Below, in pieces: positions 44,117 through 50,589 of a stretch of 64,000 nucleotides of DNA. This DNA comes from Treponema sp. GTDB lineage: Bacteria; Spirochaetota; Spirochaetia; Treponematales; Treponemataceae. A program made the translations under genes and the position numbers. Where the stretch lies: the NCBI GenBank assembly GCA_014804005.1, contig JAAVAP010000014.1:134296-198295 (forward strand), in the 5' to 3' direction. How positions within the stretch are numbered: position 1 is the stretch's first letter; each line of letters starts with the position of its first letter. Below the pieces are notes generated by a model. It had not been told where the DNA came from. It ran no database searches and was given only the letters and a program-made list of their open reading frames with translations.

Positions 44117-44156
44117 CATTAAAGTTTGCGACAACATTCTGTCGCAAACTTTAATG
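44117..44156 (-). terminator. 17-bp perfect hairpin downstream of flgN
   Basis: CATTAAAGTTTGCGACA (44117-44133) pairs without mismatch to 44140-44156 across a 6-nt loop. It lies 16 nt past the flgN stop. No long U tract follows on the minus strand, so it may stabilise the mRNA 3' end rather than terminate. Confidence 0.5.
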
Positions 44157-44172
44157 CCGATTTATTTTTGCG

Positions 44173-44646
44173 CTATGCTTCCACTGCCAACATTGAGCCG
44201 ACGGCATTTTTTTCGGAATAAACCGAGCGAACGTTTTTGTACGGATTTCGCAGAGAATTTATTTTAGTTCGAATTTGCGTTATGTGAACTCGGAGCAAAT
44301 CGCGATTTTTTGCATTTTGCGCCAAAACTTTTGTCTGCAAATCCGAAAGGTCTTTTTGCAAATCTGTTATTGACTTTTCGGGATTGGAATTACCGCCGCG
44401 CGCGTTGTACAAGTTCGACATCGGCACGATGACCTTTTGCAGGCTCACGATATTAGAAACGACTTGCTGTTCCAATTCCGTGTGCGCCAAAAGCGCGTCT
44501 GGATTTTCGGTTTCAATGGAATTTTCCTGCTTTTCCAAAACGTTCAGATACTCGCGGAATTTTTCCCGCTGCCGTTGCAAGAGTTCGCGAAATTTTGTGA
44601 GCAACGCCACGCGCTCTTCAAGTTCATGTGCAGAAATGTTTTCCAT
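44173..44646 (-). CDS. flgN: Flagellar export chaperone FlgN-like protein
   Basis: A 157-residue mostly helical protein (LEERVALLTKFRELLQRQREKFREYLNVLEKQ; KDLSDLQTKVLAQNAKNRDLLRVHI) ending in the FlgN-typical NPYKNVRSVYSEKNAVGSMLAVEA tail with an aromatic chaperone motif. It would hold hook-associated proteins FlgK/FlgL before export. AAGGAG precedes the ATG at 44646. fliS lies 17 nt upstream in the same operon. Confidence 0.8.
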   Translation of the reverse strand: MENISAHELEERVALLTKFRELLQRQREKFREYLNVLEKQENSIETENPDALLAHTELEQQVVSNIVSLQKVIVPMSNLYNARGGNSNPEKSITDLQKDLSDLQTKVLAQNAKNRDLLRVHITQIRTKINSLRNPYKNVRSVYSEKNAVGSMLAVEA

Positions 44647-44663
44647 AAAATTTTCTCCTTGAT

Positions 44664-45101
44664 TTAGCCTTCGATGTTCAGGGCTTGCTGGGCGCGAACT
44701 GGAGTGGTGGCACTTGTGCTTGCCGCCGCCTGCCTCCACGAATCGGAGAGCTGTTTCATAAAGTTCAAAACAGAATCGATTTTTTCTTTGCTTTTGGAAA
44801 TGTTCGCCTCGCGAAGCTGTTCATTGAAATAAATATAAAGCGACATCAGGCTGCGCGAAAGCTCGCCGCCTCTTTCCATGTCCAGCGAAACTTGCAGTTC
44901 GGTGATGATTTCCTGTGCGCGCAAAACGTCCGCGCTGAACGATTCGATTTTCGAAACAGGAATTTTCCCATCCGCGGAAAATTTCGAAGAAGCCGACGAC
45001 AATTTTTTCACGGCGCCTTCGTACAAAAGGACCACGAGATCTGCCGGGCTTGCCGTGTTCACGCTGGCTCTTTTGTAGGCATTGTACGCTTGGTTATACA
45101 T
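44664..45101 (-). CDS. fliS: Flagellin-specific chaperone FliS
   Basis: A 145-residue FliS with the family start AYNAYKRASVNTASPADLVVLLYEGAVKKL and the helical core LQVSLDMERGGELSRSLMSLYIYFNEQL. It binds the flagellin C-terminus and prevents premature polymerisation in the cytoplasm. In spirochaetes this supports periplasmic flagella. It is followed by flgN. The C-terminal Ala/Ser/Thr tail is unstructured. Confidence 0.93.
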   Translation of the reverse strand: MYNQAYNAYKRASVNTASPADLVVLLYEGAVKKLSSASSKFSADGKIPVSKIESFSADVLRAQEIITELQVSLDMERGGELSRSLMSLYIYFNEQLREANISKSKEKIDSVLNFMKQLSDSWRQAAASTSATTPVRAQQALNIEG

Positions 45102-45208
45102 TTTCAGCCTCCATGCAAAAAGGATAATGCATCAATTCAAATTTCGGAAAATGAGAAAAAAAGTTTAGGAAAAAAATTAAGAAAAATTCCAACCACCAAT
45201 TTTGAACA

Positions 45209-45247
45209 ATTAAAATCAGCAACTAAGATAGCGTTGCTGATTTTAAT
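45209..45247. other. 15-bp perfect hairpin upstream of fliS
   Basis: ATTAAAATCAGCAAC (45209-45223) pairs perfectly with 45233-45247, loop 9 nt. The 3' flank TTTAATGCCGA is shared with the hairpin after flgN. The rest of 45250-45480 shows no gene. Confidence 0.4.
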
Positions 45248-45484
45248 GCCGAGTTTTTAGCTTCGCTACAAACTCGCTTATTGATTGCCGTTTTTCATTT
45301 CATTGCAAAACGGCATTTTCATCAATTCGAAAGTTGAAACTTTCTTTATTGCTGAGAATTACGGAAGATTTTCATATGACTTTTTCGTAGGCGCAGAAAC
45401 TTTGTTTGGCAAGCACAAGCTTTTCAAAATTTATCCGCCGCTATTGAAAAATTTTTCATAAACCGTTATCATATTCAAACACGA

Positions 45485-45534
45485 CGCAGGGTGGAGCAGT
45501 TGGAAGTTCGTCGGGATTGTACCCCGAAAGTTGC
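45485..45534 (+). pseudogene. Remnant of an initiator-tRNA-like gene
   Basis: The segment starts CGCAGGGTGGAGCAGTTGG, the acceptor and D-arm of bacterial tRNA-fMet. A 5-bp anticodon stem (TCGGG/CCCGA) encloses a 7-nt loop ATTGTAC, giving UGU instead of CAU. The T-arm and 3' acceptor strand are missing; only a C5 run is left. It cannot be a functional tRNA. Confidence 0.6.
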
Positions 45535-45571
45535 CCCCTTCTGTTAAAATAAAATTTGTGTCATCGCCAAT

Positions 45572-46384
45572 ATGTTTTTCCTGATTCTTTCCGTTTTGTT
45601 TTTTGCATATTTCCTCGCATTGCAAATCGCTTGGTCTGGATTCTTTTTGGGCACGTTTTTTAGTTTTTGTATGGTTTGGCTTTTGGCGGCGGCTGTTTGC
45701 TTTGCGCTTTTTGTTTTTAGAAAAAAGCATTTGTGGAAAAACGCTCGGCGCAAAACAAAGGTCGCTATTTTGTCTGCGCTCGGTTTTGCCGCGATTGTCT
45801 GCGTGGTGAATTTGATTTTCATTTGCAATCCTCGCATTGCCGACGGAACTGAAGATTGCGAATATGTGATCGTGCTTGGCGGCGGCATCACGAAAAATTC
45901 CACATTGTCCGACACCATGCAAAGGCGCGTCGCTTTTGCGGCCGACTATCTGAAAAAGCATCCCGACGCAATTGCCGTCGTCACTGGCGGCAAATCGAAA
46001 TTTGCTCCTTGCGCAGAAAGCGATGTTTTAAAGCCCGCGCTTTGCGCTTATGGCATTGAAGAAAGTAGAGTTCTTGCGGAAAATCAGGCGAAAGACACAA
46101 TTCAAAATTTCAAATTTTCGGCGCAACTTCTTGCAGAAAAATCGGGAGTTTCCGTCCAGCAAATTTTGGATTCGCCGATTACTGTCATCACGAGCGACTT
46201 TCACATCGCGCGCGCCGAACGCCTTGCAAAGCGAATGGGCTTTACGAATATTTGCGGCGCGGCTTCTCCCACGCCTTTGCTTTTTGTGCCGAATTGTTAT
46301 GCCCGCGAAATCTGCTCATATATAAAATTGAATTTGCGAATTTTATTAACTGGAAAACCCAATCGGCAGACACTTGAAAAATGA
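45572..46384 (+). CDS. YdcF/SanA-like DUF218 membrane protein
   Basis: A 270-residue protein with three N-terminal membrane helices and a DUF218 domain (YVIVLGGGITKNSTLSDTMQRRV; VVTGGKSKFAPCAESDVL; ENQAKDTIQNFKFS; VITSDFHIARAERLAKRMGF). Such proteins act in envelope or lipid-carrier metabolism, but no reaction is established here. No strong Shine-Dalgarno precedes the ATG. It converges with the MATE gene 11 nt away. Confidence 0.83.
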   Translation: MFFLILSVLFFAYFLALQIAWSGFFLGTFFSFCMVWLLAAAVCFALFVFRKKHLWKNARRKTKVAILSALGFAAIVCVVNLIFICNPRIADGTEDCEYVIVLGGGITKNSTLSDTMQRRVAFAADYLKKHPDAIAVVTGGKSKFAPCAESDVLKPALCAYGIEESRVLAENQAKDTIQNFKFSAQLLAEKSGVSVQQILDSPITVITSDFHIARAERLAKRMGFTNICGAASPTPLLFVPNCYAREICSYIKLNLRILLTGKPNRQTLEK

Positions 46385-46395
46385 ATGCGCTTTTT

Positions 46396-47778
46396 CTAAT
46401 CTGCGTTTGACACTTCCGTCAAATTTTGAATCCAAATTCCTTTTTTCACAAGCGCGATTCCGATTGCAGCCTTTATCAAATCCATGCTTTGCACAATAAG
46501 ATAAATCGTTACAATCGGCAAGTCGGTAAAGCGCGTGAGGCAGAACGCCGTGCTCACGCAAAATGTCCAAACGAAAATGCTGTCGAACAAAAACGTGATT
46601 ACAGTTTTGCCGCCGCATCGAAGCGTAAAATAGCAGCCATGCACCACCGCCAAAATCGGCATCATGCACGAAGCGATCAAAATGAAATTCGCGGCGAGCG
46701 AGCGCACTTGCGACTCGGTTTTGTAAATCGCGGGGAACGCGTTTCGCAGGCAAGCCATCACGAATCCAATCACAACGCAAACGCACGCGGAAAGTATGAT
46801 GAGCCTTTTGGCTGATTTTTTCGCCTCGGAATTTTTTCCCGCGCCCAAAAGTTGCCCGACGATTATCGAAATCGCTTCTCCAATCGCGAACGCAAAAACG
46901 TTGAACAAATTCGAAATTGTTGAAGTTATGTTCACGGCGGCCACGACGGAAAGTCCGCGCAGCGAATAGCTTTGGTTCAAAAAAGTAAGTCCCATCGACC
47001 AAAGCGTTTCGTTCATGGCGAGTGGCGTTCCTTTGATTATGATTTGTCGCAAAAGCGTCGCAGGAATTTTCAGCGTCCTGTACGCGCCTTCGATGAATTG
47101 GCATCTTTGCTTGTGATTGTGCGTCCACGAAACTATGATCGCGCATTCCACACATCGCGAGACCACCGTCGCAATCGCCGCGCCTTTCACGCCCATTTTT
47201 GGCATTCCGAAATGTCCGAAAATCAAAACGTAATTTAAAATCAAATTTATGAAAACCGCGCACATGCTCGCTTTCATCGGCACGGCGGTTTGACCCGTGC
47301 ACCGCAAAATGTTCGAATAGACGCTCGCAATGGCAAGCGGCACAAGTCCGAAAAACATTGTCCGCAAATATTCGCGCGCGAGAAATTTCGTCCGCGCAAT
47401 GTCGCCCACCGAATCAGTTTTGTGCAAAAAAAGCGAAGTGAAAAAATCTCCGCAAAAAAACAAAATCGCAATCGCGAAAATCGTTATCGAAATTGAAAGA
47501 ACGAAATTCGCGCGGAACACATTTCGAACGCCCTTGTGGTCGCCGTTCCCGAAAAATTGCGCCGCGAAAATTCCGCCACCGCCCACCGCTCCCCAAAGGC
47601 AAAGAAAATACACGAAAAAAAGCTGATTCGAAATGCTCACGGCGTTCATTTGATCCGTGCCGATTTGCCCGACCATGATATTGTCCAAAAGCGAAACGAA
47701 ATTCGAAATTGTGTTTTGGATTATGATCGGGATTACGATGAAAAAAACTTTTTTGTAAAATGATTTGTCAATGCGCAT
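46396..47778 (-). CDS. MATE family efflux transporter
   Basis: A 460-residue protein with twelve predicted transmembrane helices in two homologous halves (VIPIIIQNTISNFVSLLDNIMVGQIG at the start; IIKGTPLAMNETLWSMGLTFLNQS in the second half). It would export cationic compounds in exchange for Na+ or H+. The start at 47778 is preferred because a purine-rich site precedes it and the first 49 residues of the longer frame lack family similarity. Substrate is unknown. Confidence 0.9.
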   Translation of the reverse strand: MRIDKSFYKKVFFIVIPIIIQNTISNFVSLLDNIMVGQIGTDQMNAVSISNQLFFVYFLCLWGAVGGGGIFAAQFFGNGDHKGVRNVFRANFVLSISITIFAIAILFFCGDFFTSLFLHKTDSVGDIARTKFLAREYLRTMFFGLVPLAIASVYSNILRCTGQTAVPMKASMCAVFINLILNYVLIFGHFGMPKMGVKGAAIATVVSRCVECAIIVSWTHNHKQRCQFIEGAYRTLKIPATLLRQIIIKGTPLAMNETLWSMGLTFLNQSYSLRGLSVVAAVNITSTISNLFNVFAFAIGEAISIIVGQLLGAGKNSEAKKSAKRLIILSACVCVVIGFVMACLRNAFPAIYKTESQVRSLAANFILIASCMMPILAVVHGCYFTLRCGGKTVITFLFDSIFVWTFCVSTAFCLTRFTDLPIVTIYLIVQSMDLIKAAIGIALVKKGIWIQNLTEVSNAD

Positions 47779-47828
47779 TTTTAATTTCTCTCTAATTTTT
47801 TTTGCTGTCCGAACATTAAAGAACACGA

Positions 47829-47895
47829 TTTTGTAGCGAAGCGAAAAATCGCAATACAACAAGCGAGTTTCTGAAAGAAACTCGAAATTAAAATT
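47829..47895 (-). repeat. Diverged intergenic repeat, copy 2
   Basis: 67 nt upstream of the MATE gene resembling 42970-43033, with CGAAGCGAAAA and ACTCGAAATTAAAATT in common. A GAGTTTC/GAAACTC hairpin lies inside it. Confidence 0.45.
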
Positions 47896-47980
47896 GTCGC
47901 GCGAGTTTTTCACAAGAAAAAACAAGTGAAAAACTCGGTAGCAAAAGCCTAGGGCTTGCGTTTCATTTTAGCGAAAATTT

Positions 47981-48817
47981 TTAAACATTGCCATAAATTT
48001 TCACGTCGATTTTATTGTACGGAATTTCGATTTTCGCCTCGTCAAAAACGCGCTTGATGGCGACGAACGCCTGATTTTTTGCATCAAGGAAATTTGACGC
48101 GTCGAACCAAATCGCCAGCGTCAAATTGATTCCGCTTTCGCCAAAGCTGTCAAACCAAACGGCGGGCGCAGGATTTTGCAAAACGGCTGGACAATGTTCC
48201 GGCACTTTTTTCAAAGTTTCCAGCGCGAAATTCAAATCAGCGTCGTAACTGATTGAGCATGAAATCGTCATCCGCCTTTGCGGAAAATAGCTCGTGTTGC
48301 GCAAGTTCGTATTGATGATAGAAGAATTCGGAATTCGAACCATTTGATTGTCCGGCGTGTGAACTTTGACGGAAAGCAATCCGATGTCGTCAACAACTCC
48401 GCTTTCGCTGCCCACCGTAATGAAGTCGCCGACCTTGAGATTTTTTTCCGCCACAATGAAAATTCCGCTTATGATGTTGCTCACCGAAGTTTGCGCCGCA
48501 AAAGCGAGCACCATGCTTCCGATTCCCACCGCGCCCCAAACGGCAGAAAGTTTCATTCCGAACAAACTCAAGATGAACATAACTACGATTATGAAAAACG
48601 CATAGTTCACGATTTTTGTGACAATCAGCGAATGTTGCGGCGACATTTTTTCCGCAGGCATTTTTTTTATGCGTCGCAAAATGAGGCGGTAGATTATCCA
48701 CATCGCAAAAAGAATTATGACAACGCCAATCAATTTGAAAAAATGATTCCACGTAATCAAATCTTTCGCCCAAGCCATAAACGAATCGAACAACTCTTTG
48801 ACTTTTATTTTGAACAT
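47981..48817 (-). CDS. mscS: Small-conductance mechanosensitive channel MscS
   Basis: A 278-residue MscS. Three transmembrane helices are followed by the pore helix AVWGAVGIGSMVLAFAAQTSVSNIISGI, the beta domain (GDFITVGSESGVVDDIGLLSVKV; VRIPNSSIINTNLRNTS) and an alpha/beta C-terminus. It opens under membrane tension on hypo-osmotic shock. GGAGGA precedes the ATG at 48817. It is monocistronic. Confidence 0.94.
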   Translation of the reverse strand: MFKIKVKELFDSFMAWAKDLITWNHFFKLIGVVIILFAMWIIYRLILRRIKKMPAEKMSPQHSLIVTKIVNYAFFIIVVMFILSLFGMKLSAVWGAVGIGSMVLAFAAQTSVSNIISGIFIVAEKNLKVGDFITVGSESGVVDDIGLLSVKVHTPDNQMVRIPNSSIINTNLRNTSYFPQRRMTISCSISYDADLNFALETLKKVPEHCPAVLQNPAPAVWFDSFGESGINLTLAIWFDASNFLDAKNQAFVAIKRVFDEAKIEIPYNKIDVKIYGNV

Positions 48818-48903
48818 AAATCCTCCAAATAATTGCAATGTGGCAAACCGAAAATAAATTGAAAACATTATAGCATTTGTGCGCGAAGTTTGACAAGGTA
48901 GAC

Positions 48904-48962
48904 GCAAAGCGAAAACCTGAATGGTATTTTGATTCAACTATTGACGCGAACGATTTCGGCGG
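48904..48962 (+). pseudogene. Remnant of a second DUF3160 gene 3' end
   Basis: 59 nt matching the end of the DUF3160 gene (34566-34624) at 55 positions. It encodes AKRKPEWYFDSTIDANDFGG in the plus direction with no gene body upstream. A strong terminator follows, as expected after a real gene end. Confidence 0.65.
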
Positions 48963-48978
48963 AAAATTTAAAATAATT

Positions 48979-49009
48979 AAAATCCGCACAACATTTTTGT
49001 GCGGATTTT
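48979..49009. terminator. Bidirectional terminator
   Basis: Perfect 13-bp stem AAAATCCGCACAA/TTGTGCGGATTTT with a 5-nt loop. It follows the DUF3160 remnant on the plus strand and the CAP lipoprotein gene on the minus strand. Confidence 0.8.
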
Positions 49010-49050
49010 TGATTTGAGTTTTTTGATTTTGTAGCGTACGTACTTTCTAC

Positions 49051-49839
49051 TTAATTCTTTTCCTCGTATCCGCTGGCGTAAGTTATCACGCATTCTGTTT
49101 TGTAGAGTTTGTGTCCTTCGGCATAACCAACGCCAGTTTGTGTAAACGCCGAATTGAAAATATTCTTTCTGTGTCCGCGATTTTTTACGCCGTCATCAAC
49201 CAGCAGCTGAATTACAATTTCTTGCCCATCCTTGCTTCCATAAGAAATGTTTTCGCCAGCAATGCGGAAAGAGCCGTACTTTTGAATTCGCGTGAAAGGC
49301 GTGCTTCCGTCCGTTCCATTGTGTCCAGTTTGATTCGTTTTCGCTTGACTTGTGGCGTGATTCTGTGCGGCAAGCGAGAGATCTTTTTCAGGCTTCAAAA
49401 TTCCCATGGCTTTTTTTGCCGACATTTCCTTGATGCATTCGTTCACCACGGCGACGCCTTCGTTCGTCTGCATAATTACGCCATTTTTCATATAAGTTCC
49501 ATCGCTTCGGAATTTTTTGGCGAACGGCGCAATGTAAAGTTCCGCATATTTTTTAGGATCGCTACGCGCCTTGTTCATTTCCAATATTACGTCCTTTTCA
49601 ATCTCAGAAAGATAATCCGCATTCCGCGCCGTATCGAGCGATTCAATATCCCAATTCGCAGTGTCCCGAATCGCGGAATTTTGTTTTGAAACAGACTTTG
49701 AAATAGGCGTAACTTTTTGAGTGCTGCTTTCATTTTCCGAATTTGAATTGAAAAAATTTCCGCCGAATAAATTCGACAAAGTTTCACAACTCGTAAAAAG
49801 CATCGCAAGTGCAACGATTGCAAAAATGATTTTTTTCAT
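49051..49839 (-). CDS. CAP (SCP/PR1) domain lipoprotein
   Basis: A 262-residue lipoprotein (LFTSCE) with a Ser/Asn-rich linker and a CAP domain from about residue 85. Motifs: EIEKDVILEMNKARSDPKKYAEL, LSLAAQNHATSQAKTNQTGHNG, AGENISYG and NRGHRKNIFNSAFTQTGVGYA, including the cavity His/Glu set. Bacterial CAP proteins bind lipids or sterols; the function here is unknown. AGGAGG precedes the ATG at 49839. It is transcribed alone. Confidence 0.88.
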   Translation of the reverse strand: MKKIIFAIVALAMLFTSCETLSNLFGGNFFNSNSENESSTQKVTPISKSVSKQNSAIRDTANWDIESLDTARNADYLSEIEKDVILEMNKARSDPKKYAELYIAPFAKKFRSDGTYMKNGVIMQTNEGVAVVNECIKEMSAKKAMGILKPEKDLSLAAQNHATSQAKTNQTGHNGTDGSTPFTRIQKYGSFRIAGENISYGSKDGQEIVIQLLVDDGVKNRGHRKNIFNSAFTQTGVGYAEGHKLYKTECVITYASGYEEKN

Positions 49840-49959
49840 AATTTCCTCCTTAAAAAAAATAAAACCCATATTTCATAAAGTATAAATATACCTTACAAAT
49901 CCTATTCTATTTGAAATCTCGCAAAAAGTCAACAGTTTTACATATTCACAAGTATATTT

Positions 49960-49974
49960 ATTCCATAACGGAAT
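49960..49974. promoter_or_regulatory. Candidate operator upstream of the XRE gene
   Basis: ATTCC, 5-nt spacer, GGAAT: a short inverted repeat 38 nt before the XRE start. It may be an autoregulatory site; the arms are short. Confidence 0.3.
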
Positions 49975-50011
49975 GTTTTCTTTTTCGCTTTCCGATGTCA
50001 TAATTTTCAAT

Positions 50012-50344
50012 ATGGAAGCACTCATCGACATTCCGAAACTTTTCGGCGAGAATTTGCGGAGACTCAGAAAAAGCCGAAATCTCACGCAAACGCAACTCGC
50101 GGAAATGCTCGACGTTACGCAAAAGCATCTTTCCGTAATCGAAACAGGAACGCAGTTTGTGAGTGCGCCGCTTATCGCAAAAATTGCTGCCGCGCTGAAA
50201 GTGGAGCCGGCCGAACTTTTCGGAGGAACAAGCAGCGAAACGCGAATCGCAAACGCGGTTTCCGCGCGCATAATGAATTTTATAAATCCGAAATTCGAAC
50301 TCATGGCGCGGCGAATTGTTGACGACCTAAAATCAGAAAAATAG
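50012..50344 (+). CDS. XRE-family transcriptional regulator
   Basis: A 110-residue protein with one Cro/C1 HTH at about residues 10-65 (FGENLRRLRKSRNLTQTQLAEMLDVTQKHLSVIETG) and a C-terminal helix. No partner toxin is adjacent. The ATG at 50012 matches the start of the fold; an earlier start at 49973 adds hydrophobic residues and overlaps the inverted repeat. It diverges from the CAP lipoprotein gene, which it may control. Confidence 0.82.
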   Translation: MEALIDIPKLFGENLRRLRKSRNLTQTQLAEMLDVTQKHLSVIETGTQFVSAPLIAKIAAALKVEPAELFGGTSSETRIANAVSARIMNFINPKFELMARRIVDDLKSEK

Positions 50345-50384
50345 AATGCGGAAAGATTTCACAATTGATTTAATTAAGAATAAA

Positions 50385-50535
50385 AAGCGGGGTCTTGGGG
50401 CGGTAGTCCCAAGCGGTGCTGGGGAAAGTTGGTGGCTTGGAGGGAGAAAACCCCCGCTTCCGAGTAGAGGGGTGTCCTCCCTCCAATAAAGTTCCTCCGC
50501 TTTCAAGCGGAAAAGTAGTTTAACTGCTTTTTCGC
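50385..50535 (+). ncRNA. Candidate structured GC-rich RNA or palindromic element with pseudoknot potential
   Basis: The segment is much richer in G and C than its surroundings. AAGCGGGG (50385-50392) pairs perfectly with 50452-50459. CTTGGGG (50394-50400) pairs with 50407-50413. TTGGAGGGA (50437-50445) pairs perfectly with 50478-50486 outside the first stem, which makes an H-type pseudoknot. A 7-bp hairpin (50496-50511) and an AGTAGTT/AACTGCT stem with T5 follow, ending the element just before the tex promoter. No known RNA family is recognised. Confidence 0.4.
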
Positions 50536-50551
50536 TTAATTGATTTGTATA

Positions 50552-50580
50552 TTGCCACAAACTTGATTTTTCGTTAAAAT
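50552..50580 (+). promoter_or_regulatory. tex promoter (leaderless arrangement)
   Basis: TTGCCA (50552-50557), a 17-nt spacer and TAAAAT (50575-50580), 9 nt before the tex ATG at 50590. No Shine-Dalgarno is present. Confidence 0.5.
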
Positions 50581-50589
50581 GCTTTTACT

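Noticed and set aside
45485..45534. Functional tRNA gene
   Set aside because: There is no T-arm or 3' acceptor strand, and the anticodon loop does not match the rest of the body.
46346..47302. Long antisense-frame open reading frame overlapping the MATE gene
   Set aside because: It is rich in His, Arg and Phe, as shadow frames here are, and is fully inside a well-supported gene.
50385..50535. SRP RNA, tmRNA or RNase P RNA
   Set aside because: The GC-rich element lacks the conserved GGAAGCA-type loop, the tRNA-like ends and the P4 core, respectively.
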